This document shows positions 24,730-33,716 of a stretch of DNA of 64,000 bases, piece by piece (within the stretch, counting starts at the first letter, position 1; each line of letters begins with the position of its first letter). The notes beneath the pieces are model-generated. The model worked only from the letters and a program-made list of their open reading frames with translations. It did not search any database and was not told the DNA's origin. Both the position numbers and the translations under genes were made by a program. The stretch comes from Streptomyces sp. S465 (GTDB taxonomy: Bacteria > Actinomycetota > Actinomycetes > Streptomycetales > Streptomycetaceae): positions 620,001 to 684,000 of the forward strand of contig NZ_CP114036.1 of NCBI RefSeq assembly GCF_026898115.1, read 5' to 3'.

Positions 24730-26226
24730 TCAGGCGTGGGCGGCGGGCGGCGGCGCGTGGTCCAGCAGCGCGGCCACCGCCGAGCGGAAGCCGGCCAGGC
24801 GCTCGGCGGCCCGCTCCGCGCTGATCCGCGGTTCGTAGACGGCGGCGGGCCGCCACGCCGGAACCGCCTCCTCGACCGTCAGATCCGGATCGAGTCCCAA
24901 CCGCGCGGCGGCGCCCACGCCCAGCGCCGTGACGTCCGGCAGCGCCGACACCTCCACCGGCCGTTGCAGCAGGTCGGCCTGGGTCTGCATGAGCAGCGCC
25001 GAGCGGGTCAGCCCGCCGTCGACCCGCAGGACGGTCAACGGCGCGCCCAGATCGGAGGCGGCCGCCTCGGCGATCTCCACGACCTGGGCGGCGATGCCCT
25101 CGCACAGCGCGCGCACCAGATGGCCGGCGGTGGTGTCGAGGCCGAGCCCGGTCAGCGAGCCCTTGAGGTCGCCGCGCCACCACGGCGCGGCGAGCCCGGC
25201 GAGTGCCGGTACGAAGGTGACGCCCCCGGTGTCGGGCACGGTCCGCCCGACCCGGTCGAGGTCCTGGGGGCCTTGGATCACCCCCAGGTCGCCGAGCCAG
25301 CGCACCGCGGAGGCCGCGGTGTACACCTGCCCGTCCAGGCAGTAGCTGGTGCGTCCGCCGAACCGCCAGGCCACGCAGGAGACCAGGCCGTGCGGGCCGC
25401 GCCGGGGCCGGTCCCCGGTCTGGGCGAGGAGGAAGGCGCCGGTGCCGTAGGTGCACTTGGCGCTGCCCGGCTCGGTCACCCGCTGCGCCAGCAGGGCGGC
25501 CTGCTGGTCGACGAGCAGTCCGGTGAGCGGGATGTCGCCGCCGAAGGCCGTGGTGGTGCCGACGGCCTCGGCGGCGTCGACGATCCGGGGCAGCCGTTCG
25601 GCGGTCAGTCCGTACAGGTCCAGCGCCTTCGGGGACCAGACGACCCGGTCGAGGTCGAGCAGCCCGGTGCGCCCCGCGGTGGCGGCGTCGGTGACGAAGG
25701 CTCCGGTGAGCCGGTGGACCAGCCACGCGTCGCTGGTGGTGACCACTCCCTGGTCGGTCAGATGGCGCCGGATCCACGCCATCTTGGGGGCCGCGAAGTA
25801 CGGGTCGAGCGGCAGTCCGGTGAGGTCGCGCAGTGTCTCGGCGTGGGGCGCGAGCCGCGCGCACACGGTGTGCGCCCGCCGGTCCTGCCAGACCAGCGCG
25901 TCGGTCAGCGGGTCTCCGGTGACGGGGTCCCAGGCCAGTACGGTCTCGCCCTGGTTGGCCAGCCCGACCGCCACGACCGGTTCCCCGGCGGCCGCGAGGG
26001 CCTGGCGGCCGGCCTGGAGCACCGAGGTCAGCAGTGCGGCCGGGTCGGCCTCGACCAGTCCGCCGGGCAGATGGCGGGGGCGCACCGGGACCTCGGCGGA
26101 GCCGATCACCCCGCGTTCGGGGCAGAGCACCAGCGCCTTGGTGCCCGAGGTGCCTTGGTCGATGGCGAGGACCGGGCCGGTCGCGGGGTCGGCCGGGGTG
26201 CGGTGGCGGCGCTCTACAGGCAGCAT
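24730..26226 (-). CDS. glpK: FGGY-family carbohydrate kinase, probably glycerol kinase
   Basis: The 498-residue FGGY kinase starts soon before VLAIDQGTSGTKALVL (phosphate-1 motif), has GLANQGETVLAWD, the substrate region WQDRRAHTVCARL, CTYGTGAFLL (phosphate 2) and LRVDGGLTRSALLMQTQADL (adenosine motif). These fit glycerol kinase, though a related polyol or erythritol kinase is possible. The next genes are a G3P-dehydrogenase-like enzyme and its flavoprotein partner. The ATG at 26226 was chosen because further upstream the frame runs through a simple repeat. The ribosome-binding site (GAAGAA) is weak. Confidence 0.85.
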   Translation of the reverse strand: MLPVERRHRTPADPATGPVLAIDQGTSGTKALVLCPERGVIGSAEVPVRPRHLPGGLVEADPAALLTSVLQAGRQALAAAGEPVVAVGLANQGETVLAWDPVTGDPLTDALVWQDRRAHTVCARLAPHAETLRDLTGLPLDPYFAAPKMAWIRRHLTDQGVVTTSDAWLVHRLTGAFVTDAATAGRTGLLDLDRVVWSPKALDLYGLTAERLPRIVDAAEAVGTTTAFGGDIPLTGLLVDQQAALLAQRVTEPGSAKCTYGTGAFLLAQTGDRPRRGPHGLVSCVAWRFGGRTSYCLDGQVYTAASAVRWLGDLGVIQGPQDLDRVGRTVPDTGGVTFVPALAGLAAPWWRGDLKGSLTGLGLDTTAGHLVRALCEGIAAQVVEIAEAAASDLGAPLTVLRVDGGLTRSALLMQTQADLLQRPVEVSALPDVTALGVGAAARLGLDPDLTVEEAVPAWRPAAVYEPRISAERAAERLAGFRSAVAALLDHAPPPAAHA

Positions 26227-26230
26227 GTCC

Positions 26231-26317
26231 GGTTCTTCGCTCGGGACTCGTGTTCTTCGCTGGTTCTGCGGTTCTTCGGTGGTTCTTCGGGTCTTCGGTG
26301 GTTCTCCGGGTCTCCGC
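26231..26317 (-). repeat. Degenerate short tandem repeats in the kinase leader
   Basis: GTTCTTCG (minus strand CGAAGAAC) occurs four times exactly (26232, 26252, 26271, 26282), with degenerate copies GTCTTCGG, GTTCTGCG and GTTCTCCG between and after them, at spacings of about 10-20 bp. It occupies the 5' leader immediately before the glycerol kinase start. The remainder of the 335-bp gap (26318-26561) has a TATAAG element at 26483-26488 that could serve the next gene. Confidence 0.6.
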
Positions 26318-26561
26318 TGGGGACGGGTGGACCGGTCAGCTCGCCACATCGCTCAGGGCTCGGGGACGTCGGCGGGGGGATCTTGCCGGAAAGCCTGGTG
26401 CAGCCGCGGGCCGGGCGTCAAGACGGCCCGGCCCCCCGTCAGCCGCCCGTGGTCCCCCTTTCCCGACAGGCCCCGGCGGGACTATAAGATCCCTGCAACC
26501 ATCTCCCAGGCCCGTCGTTTCCCCGCGTCCGGTACGTTCAGCTCCGTACGAAAGTCAGCCG

Positions 26562-27569
26562 ATGCCCGAGGAAGAGTTCCGCCCGGTGTACCACCCCGCG
26601 GGGTATGACGGCGGACTGCGCGTCGCGTTGCAGGATCTGCGCGCCGGACGCTGGGTGTCGATGCGCGATCTGCTGGCGGAGACCCCCACCTGGTCGCTGT
26701 GGACCCAGCGCACCCAGGTGCTGGCCGCGGGCGCCGCCGGGTCGAACGTGGTGGACGCGTGGCGGGCCGAGGAGCCGCGGAGCGTCGCGGCGCTGGTGAT
26801 GCACACCAGGGTCGCGGTGGAACGCGCGCTGCGCGCACACCGCGAGGGCCATCCCCGCACCCGCGAGCTGTGGCGGGAGGCGTGGCAGTCCTGCCAGCTG
26901 GCCGCACACCGCTCCCCGGCGGATCCCGTGCCGTGGGTGTGTCTGCTGGCCCTGGCCCAGTTGGACACGGGACTGCGGCAGGAGGAACACCGGGTGCCGC
27001 CGCCCGCTCCGCTGCTGTTCCCCGGCCCCTGGGGGCTGCTGGCGGAGGCCGACCGGCGCGATCCGCACAACCGCGAGGCCTACCACCGGATGTTGCAGTT
27101 CGTGTACGCCCGCCGGGCCGGCGGTTCCCTGGCGGAGGCGGTCAACTTCGTGCAGTGGGTGGTCTCGGGCGCGCCCGAGGGATCCGCTCTGCTGGTGCTG
27201 CCGCTGTACGTCCATGTCGAGCGGTACCGCGAGGAGCGTGGCTACGAGAAGGCACTCGACCTTCACTGGGCCACCGAGGACGCCATCCGGGACGCCCGGA
27301 AGGCGCTGCGCGGCTGGTTCGACCACGCGGATGTCGCGACGAGTTCGCTGCTGGATCTCAACCATCTGGCGCACGCCCTGTGGGGTGCGCTGCTCTTCAC
27401 CGACGCGGCCCGGGTCTTCGAGGCGCTGGGGCCGTACTTCACCCCACTGCCCTGGGCCTATCGCACCCATGATCCCGCCGACCTCGCTGTGGCTGAAGAA
27501 ATGTTTCTGCGCGCCCGCGTCCGCTCGCTGGCCGGCGCCCGTGGGCCAAGACCCGGGGCGAACGGCTGA
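26562..27569 (+). CDS. Conserved hypothetical helical protein
   Basis: The 335-residue soluble protein starts MPEEEFRPVYHPAGYDGG. It is rich in alpha-helix and tryptophan/arginine, with pairs such as ALVMHTRVAVERALRAHREG, ELWREAWQSCQLAAH and DPVPWVCLLALAQLD that look like helical hairpin (TPR-like) units. I do not recognise a named domain. No signal peptide or membrane segment is seen. TACGTT about 24 bp before the ATG could be its -10. It lies just upstream of the amino-acid permease (61-bp gap), so co-transcription is possible. The longer frame upstream is antisense to the kinase and was discarded. Confidence 0.6.
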   Translation: MPEEEFRPVYHPAGYDGGLRVALQDLRAGRWVSMRDLLAETPTWSLWTQRTQVLAAGAAGSNVVDAWRAEEPRSVAALVMHTRVAVERALRAHREGHPRTRELWREAWQSCQLAAHRSPADPVPWVCLLALAQLDTGLRQEEHRVPPPAPLLFPGPWGLLAEADRRDPHNREAYHRMLQFVYARRAGGSLAEAVNFVQWVVSGAPEGSALLVLPLYVHVERYREERGYEKALDLHWATEDAIRDARKALRGWFDHADVATSSLLDLNHLAHALWGALLFTDAARVFEALGPYFTPLPWAYRTHDPADLAVAEEMFLRARVRSLAGARGPRPGANG

Positions 27570-27630
27570 ACCGGGGTCCCCCCGGCACTCCCCGATCACC
27601 GCTCTCCCCGTCCTTCCGGAGGTGCATTCC

Positions 27631-29151
27631 ATGTCCACGGCATGGTCGAGTTCGGGTCCCGCTCCCCACCGGGACGAAGAACGACGGCTGCGTGAGCTCG
27701 GCTACCAGCCCGTACTGGCCCGCCGTATGGGCGGCTTCGGCAACTTCGCCATCAGTTTCTCGGTCATCTCCATCCTCTCCGGATGCATGACGCTGTACGG
27801 CTTCGGGCTGAACACCGGAGGCCCCGCGGTCATGATGTGGGGCTGGGCCGGGGTGGGGCTGTTCGTGCTGTGCGTCGGGCTCGCCCTGGCGGAGGTGACC
27901 AGCGCCTATCCCACCTCGGGAGCGCTGTACTACATGGCCGACCGGCTGGGCGGACGGACCTGGGGCTGGTACACCGGCTGGCTCAATCTGCTGGGACTGC
28001 TCGGCGCCATCGCCGGGATCGACTACGGCGCCGCCCTGTTCACCGGCGCACTCCTCAACCTCCAGTGGGGATTCGATCCCACCCCGGAGTCGACCATGGT
28101 GATCTTCGTGTGCGTCCTGCTGCTGCACGCGGCGCTGAATCTGTTCGGGGTGCGGCTGGTCAGCGTGCTCAACTCGGTCAGTGTGTGGTGGCATCTGGCG
28201 GGCGTCGCCATCATCGTCGGCGCGCTGGCGATCGTGCCCTCCCACCACCAGTCGCCCGAGTTCGTCTTCACCGCATTCGTCAATGACACCGGCTGGTCGA
28301 ATCCGCTGTATGTGAGCGCGATCGGACTGCTGCTCGCCCAGTACACCTTCTCCGGCTACGACGCCTCCGCGCATCTGTCCGAGGAGACCTCCAACGCCTC
28401 GGTCTCCGCCGCCCGGGGGATCGTCCGCGCCATCTGGGTGTCCTGGGCGGCCGGGTTCGTGCTGCTGGCGGGACTGACCTTCGCCATCCAGGACTACGCG
28501 GGTACCCAAGCGAGCGCCACCGGAGTACCGCCGGCGCAGATCCTGATCGACGCCCTGGGCACGGGCGGTGCCACCGCGATGCTGCTCATCGTCATCGTGG
28601 CGCAGCTGTTCTGCGGGAACGCCGAAGTGGCGGCGGCCAGCCGGATGGTGTTCGCGTTCAGCCGGGACGGCGCGCTGCCGGGGTCACGGCTGTGGCGGCG
28701 GGTCAGTTCCGCTACCCAGACGCCGGTGCTCGCGGTCTGGCTGTCGGTGGCGGTCGCGTGTGTGCTGGCCCTGCCGTCCCTGTACTCCGAGACGGCCTAC
28801 GGCGCGGTGACCGCCATCAACGTCATCGGGATCACCCCCGCCTACGCCATCCCCATCCTGCTGCGGCTGCGCGCCGGGGACCGGTTCCGGCCGGGCCCGT
28901 GGCACCTGGGCCGCTGGAGCAAGCCGGTGGGCTGGGTCGCGGTGGTGTGGGTGGCCCTGGTGACGGTGCTGTTCTGTCTGCCGCAGTCCAGTCCGGTGAC
29001 GGTCGACTCGATGAACTACGCCTCGATCGCGCTGGCCGTGGTGCTGCTGCTGGCCACCATCTGGTGGTTCGTGGCCCGCCGCTCGTACGGCACACCCTCC
29101 GCGTACGGCACCGCGCGGGAACAGGCGGAGATCGCCGAGGGCATCGTCTGA
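27631..29151 (+). CDS. APC-superfamily amino-acid permease
   Basis: The 506-residue protein has 12 predicted membrane helices and the APC-family signatures MGGFGNFAISFSVISILSG (helix 1), EVTSAYPTSGALYYMADRLG (after helix 2), FSGYDASAHLSEETSNAS and VPPAQILIDALG. It most resembles GABA/choline/polyamine-type permeases. A TCCGGAGGT ribosome-binding site lies 7 nt before the ATG at 27631. The gene is not in the gabTD operon but lies about 4.8 kb from it, so a role in GABA uptake is a guess. Confidence 0.88.
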   Translation: MSTAWSSSGPAPHRDEERRLRELGYQPVLARRMGGFGNFAISFSVISILSGCMTLYGFGLNTGGPAVMMWGWAGVGLFVLCVGLALAEVTSAYPTSGALYYMADRLGGRTWGWYTGWLNLLGLLGAIAGIDYGAALFTGALLNLQWGFDPTPESTMVIFVCVLLLHAALNLFGVRLVSVLNSVSVWWHLAGVAIIVGALAIVPSHHQSPEFVFTAFVNDTGWSNPLYVSAIGLLLAQYTFSGYDASAHLSEETSNASVSAARGIVRAIWVSWAAGFVLLAGLTFAIQDYAGTQASATGVPPAQILIDALGTGGATAMLLIVIVAQLFCGNAEVAAASRMVFAFSRDGALPGSRLWRRVSSATQTPVLAVWLSVAVACVLALPSLYSETAYGAVTAINVIGITPAYAIPILLRLRAGDRFRPGPWHLGRWSKPVGWVAVVWVALVTVLFCLPQSSPVTVDSMNYASIALAVVLLLATIWWFVARRSYGTPSAYGTAREQAEIAEGIV

Positions 29152-29165
29152 GGGATTCTCACCCG

Positions 29166-29243
29166 TGCGGAGCCGGATGCGGAGCCGGATGCGGAGCCGA
29201 TGGAAGCCGGATGGGGCGAAGCCTTCCGCACCCGGCTCCGCAC
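29166..29243. terminator. Three 12-bp tandem repeats forming a terminator-like inverted repeat
   Basis: GCGGAGCCGGAT is repeated at 29167, 29179 and 29191 (last copy GCGGAGCCGATG). GTGCGGAGCCGG at 29166-29177 is the exact complement of CCGGCTCCGCAC at 29232-29243, and each tandem copy could pair with that arm. It sits between the convergent permease and monooxygenase genes and probably ends transcription from both sides. Confidence 0.55.
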
Positions 29244-29255
29244 GCCGGGCAGGTC

Positions 29256-30515
29256 TCAGCGGGAACGGCGCACCGACACCGCCGGGGGTCGCTCCCGGCC
29301 CGCGCCGTAGGCCAGGAAGTACGCGGGTGCCCGCTTCAGCCACGGCGCCCTGGTGAGCACCTCGGCCAGCCGCAGCGGCTCCCCTCCGGCGACCGGTGAA
29401 CGCCCCTGGAGCAACGGCTCGATGACCCGCGTATGGGCGATCCGCTGGAGTTTCTGCGTCGCGGCGGCGGTCGGCCACCGGCGGCGCTGGACGGCGCGTA
29501 CGTCGCCGAGCCCCACGGTGCCCGCGCGCAGCGGCCCGGCCAGATGGCGGGCGGCGGCGACCGCGTCCTCGACGGCGAGGTTGATGCCGATGCCGAACAC
29601 CGGCGACATCGCGTGGGCCGCGTCCCCGATGCACAGCAGTCCGGGGCGGTGCCAGCGGCGGAGCCGGTCCATCCGTACGTCCAGCAGCTTCACCTCGTCC
29701 CAGGACCGCGGCCCCGGTTCCCGGCCGTCCTCCCTCATCCACGGGGTGGCCTGTGCGAACGAGGACAGGAACCGGTCGAGCCCCTCGGCGCGGTACTCGG
29801 CGTCGGCCCCCTTGGGGATCAGCACGGCGCACTGCCAGTAGTCACCACGGTCGATCATGGCCGTGAGAAAGCGCTCGCCGGCGTTGCCCACCAGCCCCTG
29901 GGGGTCGCTCTCCCGCCGGGGCAGCCGGAACCACCAGACGTCCATCGGGCAGGGGAACTCGCGCAGCCCCAGCTCGGGCAGGGCGCGGGCGAGCGATCCC
30001 CGGCCGTCGCAGGCCACGGTGAGGGTGGCGCACAGCTCGCCGGTGGAGCCACCGGCGCGATCGCGGTAGCGCACTCCGGTGACCCGTCCGCGCTCGGTGA
30101 CGAAGGAGGTCACCTCGGTGTTCATGCGCAGGCGGAACGAGGGCTCCCGCGCGGCCTCGTCCGCCAGCAGATCGAGCAGGTCCCACTGCGGCACCATCGC
30201 GACGTAGTTGTACTTCCCCGGCAGGGAACCGATGTCGCCGACCGTGAACAGCTCGCCGTCCCGTCCGATGGGCAGCTGGACGGAGTGCACATGCCGCTGC
30301 GGCAGGGCCGCGAACCGGTCGGCGAGGCCCAGGTCGTCCAGGAGCCTCAGGGTGCTGGGGTGGACCGTGTCGCCGCGGAAGTCGCGCAGGAAATCCCCGT
30401 GTTTCTCCAGGACGGTGACCTCCACGCCGGCTCGGGCCAGCAGCAGGCCGAGGACCATCCCGGCGGGCCCGCCGCCCACCACACAGCAGGTGGTCCGCTC
30501 CCTCTCGTGGCCCAT
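29256..30515 (-). CDS. FAD-dependent monooxygenase, PHBH fold
   Basis: The 419-residue protein has the three group A flavin-monooxygenase motifs: CVVGGGPAGMVLGLLLARAG (N-terminal dinucleotide fold), VACDGRGSLAR (DG motif) and LLCIGDAAHAMSPVFGIGIN (GD motif). These enzymes hydroxylate aromatic or similar compounds with NAD(P)H and oxygen. The DTVHPSTLRLLDDLGL segment is typical of the subgroup that includes UbiH-like and aklavinone-type enzymes. AGGGAG lies about 8 nt before the ATG. It is monocistronic by spacing. The 248 bp upstream, to the next gene, hold nothing recognisable beyond a leader. Confidence 0.85.
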   Translation of the reverse strand: MGHERERTTCCVVGGGPAGMVLGLLLARAGVEVTVLEKHGDFLRDFRGDTVHPSTLRLLDDLGLADRFAALPQRHVHSVQLPIGRDGELFTVGDIGSLPGKYNYVAMVPQWDLLDLLADEAAREPSFRLRMNTEVTSFVTERGRVTGVRYRDRAGGSTGELCATLTVACDGRGSLARALPELGLREFPCPMDVWWFRLPRRESDPQGLVGNAGERFLTAMIDRGDYWQCAVLIPKGADAEYRAEGLDRFLSSFAQATPWMREDGREPGPRSWDEVKLLDVRMDRLRRWHRPGLLCIGDAAHAMSPVFGIGINLAVEDAVAAARHLAGPLRAGTVGLGDVRAVQRRRWPTAAATQKLQRIAHTRVIEPLLQGRSPVAGGEPLRLAEVLTRAPWLKRAPAYFLAYGAGRERPPAVSVRRSR

Positions 30516-30763
30516 CTCATGGCTCCCTTCGACGTCCCCGTGGCCATGGGCACCCTCTCAGGACGGATGGCCCGGCGGCACCACGCCACACCGGTGCCGC
30601 GGGGCGTCCGGCCGCCGCACGGCGATCGGTTCGAGTCTTCCCCGCCGCGCCTCCGTACCCACGCGTGAGGGTGTGGGCGCATGAGAAGGGCCCGAACCCA
30701 TCGTTCCCCGGCCGGACCCGGCGCGGCGGTCGCCCCCCTCGGTGGTACTGACGGTGGCCGCGG

Positions 30764-32074
30764 TTATCCCGCGGCGCCGAAAACCTGGGTCCAGTACGTG
30801 CCGGCGCGGCTGCCGGTGGCGTAGCCGACGCCGATATGGGTGAAGTCGGGCTTCAGGATGTTGGCGCGATGGCCGGGGCTGTCCATCCAGCCGCGCACCA
30901 CCTCCGCCGGGGAGCGCCAACCGCATGCGATGTTCTCCCCGATGCCGCGGTGCGCGGCCCCGGCGGCGCGGGCCCGGTCCCAGGGCTGGTGCCCCTCGGG
31001 TCCGGTGTGGGAGTAGAAGTCGCGGCCCACCATGTCGTCGCTGTGCGCCTGCGCGGCCGCCGTCAGCCGCGGGTCCGGGGCGAGCGGTGCCAGCCGGGCG
31101 GCGGCGCGCTCCGCGTTGGTGCGGGCGATGACGTCGGAGACCAGGCGCGACAGTCCGTCCGGGGTGAACGGCCGGGCCCATACCGCGGTCCAGTAGACAT
31201 CCCCGGTGGTGGGGCCGTCGGCCCGGCCGATGCCCAGGTGGAGGAGGGCCGGATCGTGGAACGGGCCCCGGCGCCCGGTGCCGTCGAGGCAGTAGTCCAC
31301 GAACTCCCGCGGGGTGCGCGGCCCGGAGACGATGTGCTCGGCGATGGTCAGCGGGCGGTATCCGTGCGCGGCGATCCGGTGGAAGAGCGACGTGCCGTCC
31401 GGGCTCTCCAGCGCCAGGGCCCCGTGGGCGGCCATGGCACGGGCATGCGCCTCGGCGGCCGCGGCCAGCCGTCCGTCGAGGGCCACCGGAGGGGCCCCGG
31501 CCCGTGCCCGCGCCGCGTTCACCACGTCGAGGGCGTGGTGCGCGGGGCCGCCGGCGGCCGCCGGGGCGGAATGCGCGGGCGCGGCCGGGGCTGCGTCGTC
31601 GGCGATGTCGACGCCGAAGTCCCGGGCCACACCGGCCAGTCCGTCGGCGTAGCCCTGGCCGATCGCCCGCACCTTCCAGCCGCCGCCGCGGCGGTAGACC
31701 TCGGCGAGCAGCAGCGCCGTCTCCCGGGAAGGGGGCGGAGGGGCGAACCGGGCCAGCAGCGATCCCCGGTCGTCCAGGACGCTCAGCACGGGGGCCGGCA
31801 GCCGCCCGAGCGGGGTGTCCGGGTCGGCGGGGCTGACGACGAGGGTGACCCGGCCGGCGCCCGGCCGCAGCCCCCGCGGCCGCAGGGTGATGGTGTCACC
31901 GTCCAGCCGGGCGCCGGGCGCGGTGGGCTGGTTGAAGAAGACGAAGTCACCGTCCCCCGCGACCTTTCCGTCCGCCCCGCTGATCAGCGCGGACAGGTCG
32001 AACGGGCCCGGCACCCGGATGGTCAGCGCACCGTCCGGCAGCGCCTGGTTCCCGCCGGGCACCAACTCGCCCAT
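30764..32074 (-). CDS. TerD domain fused to two CAP (SCP/PR-1) domains
   Basis: The 436-residue protein has an N-terminal TerD-family domain (about 1-160: LVPGGNQALPDG, FVFFNQPTAPGA, RETALLLAEVYRRGGGWKVR, IGQGYADGLAGVARDFGVD), an Ala-rich linker, and two CAP-like domains. The first (about 181-300: VNAARARAGAPPVALDGRLA, HARAMAAHG, AEHIVSGPRTPREFV) is degenerate. The second (about 315-436: AQAHSDDMVGRDFYSHTGPE, GIGENIACGW, GWMDSPGHRANILKPDFTHI, YWTQVFG) is intact. No signal peptide is seen, although CAP domains usually act outside the cell. GAGGAG lies 6 nt before the ATG. TerD proteins bind calcium and belong to stress modules. Confidence 0.85.
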   Translation of the reverse strand: MGELVPGGNQALPDGALTIRVPGPFDLSALISGADGKVAGDGDFVFFNQPTAPGARLDGDTITLRPRGLRPGAGRVTLVVSPADPDTPLGRLPAPVLSVLDDRGSLLARFAPPPPSRETALLLAEVYRRGGGWKVRAIGQGYADGLAGVARDFGVDIADDAAPAAPAHSAPAAAGGPAHHALDVVNAARARAGAPPVALDGRLAAAAEAHARAMAAHGALALESPDGTSLFHRIAAHGYRPLTIAEHIVSGPRTPREFVDYCLDGTGRRGPFHDPALLHLGIGRADGPTTGDVYWTAVWARPFTPDGLSRLVSDVIARTNAERAAARLAPLAPDPRLTAAAQAHSDDMVGRDFYSHTGPEGHQPWDRARAAGAAHRGIGENIACGWRSPAEVVRGWMDSPGHRANILKPDFTHIGVGYATGSRAGTYWTQVFGAAG

Positions 32075-32157
32075 GTCCGCTCCTCACCGCCGCCGGGTGT
32101 CTGAGGACAACGCCCGGGTGCCCGTGGCGGTTCCGGCGAGGGTGGCGGACCGGCGGC

Positions 32158-33630
32158 TCAGACCGGCATCGCGACGTACTTGTACTCCAGGAACTCGTCG
32201 ATGCCGACCCGGCCGCCCTCGCGGCCGAGCCCGGACTGCTTGACGCCGCCGAAGGGGGCCGCGGGGTTGGAGACCAGACCGGTGTTGAGGCCGACCATGC
32301 CGACCTCCAGCCGCTCGCTCACCCGCAGCGAACGGTTCAGGTCCTGGGTGAACACATAGCCCACCAGGCCCCATTCGGTGCTGTTGGCGGTGGCGACGAC
32401 CTCGTCCTCGTCGTCGAAGGTGAGGACGGCCGCGACCGGCCCGAAGATCTCGGTCTCCATCAGCCGGCTCGCCGGGGAGACCCCGGTGAGCACCGTGGGC
32501 GGGTAGAAGCAGCCGGGGCCCTCGGGGGTGCTGCCGCCGACCAGGACCTCGGCGCCGCGCGCCACGGCGTCCGCGACCAGCTCCTCGACCTTGGTACGGC
32601 CGGCCCGGTCGATGAGCGGCCCCACCTCGACCCCGGGCCGGCTGCCGGGGCCGACGTCCAGCGCGCCCATGCGGCGGGCGAGCCGGTCGGCGAACTCGGC
32701 GGCGACGGAGGAGTGGACGAAGAACCGGTTGGCGGCCGTGCACGCCTCTCCCATGTTGCGCATCTTGGCGGTCATGGCACCCTCGACCGCGGCGTCGAGG
32801 TCGGCGTCCTCGAAGACGATGAAGGGGGCGTTGCCGCCGAGTTCCATGGAGGTGCGGACCACCGCGGGCGCACACTGCGCCAGCAGGGTGCGGCCGACCT
32901 CGGTGGAGCCGGTGAAGGAGAGCTTGCGGACGTGCCCGCCGGTCAGCAGCGGTTCCACGACCTCTCCCGCGCGGGAGGTGGTGACCACGTTGAGCACCCC
33001 GGCCGGAAGTCCCGCCTCCGCCAGGATGCCGGCGAGCGCGAGGCTGGACAGCGGGGTCTGCGGGGCGGGTTTGAGCACCATGGTGCAGCCCGCGGCGATC
33101 GCCGGGCCGATCTTGCGGGTGCCCATGGCCAGCGGGAAGTTCCACGGGGTGACGAGCAGACAGGGGCCGACCGGGCGGCGCATCAGCAGCATGCGGTTCC
33201 GGCCGTCCGGCAGGGTGGCGTACCCGCCCTCGATGCGCACGGCCTCCTCGGAGAACCAGCGGAAGAACTCCGCGGCGTAGGCGGCCTCTCCCCGCGCCTC
33301 GGCCAGCGGCTTGCCCATCTCGGCCGTCATCAGCGCGGCGAGCGCGTCGGCGCGCTCCATGATCAGCTCATAGGCGCGGCGCAGGATCTCGCTGCGCGCG
33401 CGGGGCGCGGTGGCCGCCCACTTCTCCTGGGCGTCCTCGGCGGCGGCCAGGGCGCGCTGTCCGTCCGCGGGCGCGGCGTCGGCGACCTCGCACAGCACCT
33501 CACCGGTGGCCGGGTCGTCGACCGGCATGGTCCGGCCGCCGGCCGCGTCGGACCACGACCCGGCGATGAACAGCTGCTTGGGCACCGTCGCGAGGACGTC
33601 GGCGGCCGAGGGGTAGGAGGGGGTGGACAT
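32158..33630 (-). CDS. gabD: Succinate-semialdehyde dehydrogenase GabD
   Basis: The 490-residue aldehyde dehydrogenase has VTPWNFPLAMGTRKIGPAIA, the general-base motif MELGGNAPFIVFEDAD and the nucleophile in GEACTAANRFF. The end GMVGLNTGLVSNPAAPFGGV with KQSGLGREGG is the signature of the GabD group within the ALDH family. It oxidises succinate semialdehyde to succinate. The ATG at 33630 has AAGGAG 9 nt upstream. It follows gabT on the same strand with an 86-bp gap, so both form the GABA degradation operon. Confidence 0.93.
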   Translation of the reverse strand: MSTPSYPSAADVLATVPKQLFIAGSWSDAAGGRTMPVDDPATGEVLCEVADAAPADGQRALAAAEDAQEKWAATAPRARSEILRRAYELIMERADALAALMTAEMGKPLAEARGEAAYAAEFFRWFSEEAVRIEGGYATLPDGRNRMLLMRRPVGPCLLVTPWNFPLAMGTRKIGPAIAAGCTMVLKPAPQTPLSSLALAGILAEAGLPAGVLNVVTTSRAGEVVEPLLTGGHVRKLSFTGSTEVGRTLLAQCAPAVVRTSMELGGNAPFIVFEDADLDAAVEGAMTAKMRNMGEACTAANRFFVHSSVAAEFADRLARRMGALDVGPGSRPGVEVGPLIDRAGRTKVEELVADAVARGAEVLVGGSTPEGPGCFYPPTVLTGVSPASRLMETEIFGPVAAVLTFDDEDEVVATANSTEWGLVGYVFTQDLNRSLRVSERLEVGMVGLNTGLVSNPAAPFGGVKQSGLGREGGRVGIDEFLEYKYVAMPV

Positions 33631-33716
33631 AGGGGCAATCTCCTTCGTGACCGCCGCCGGCCCGAAGGGTTCGGACCGGCGGGCGGATCGGCTCCCGATG
33701 GGTGAGGTGCGGTGCG

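Noticed and set aside
30620..30645. GGTTCGAGTC resembling a tRNA T-loop
   Set aside because: No acceptor, D or anticodon stems can be built around it, so it is chance similarity.
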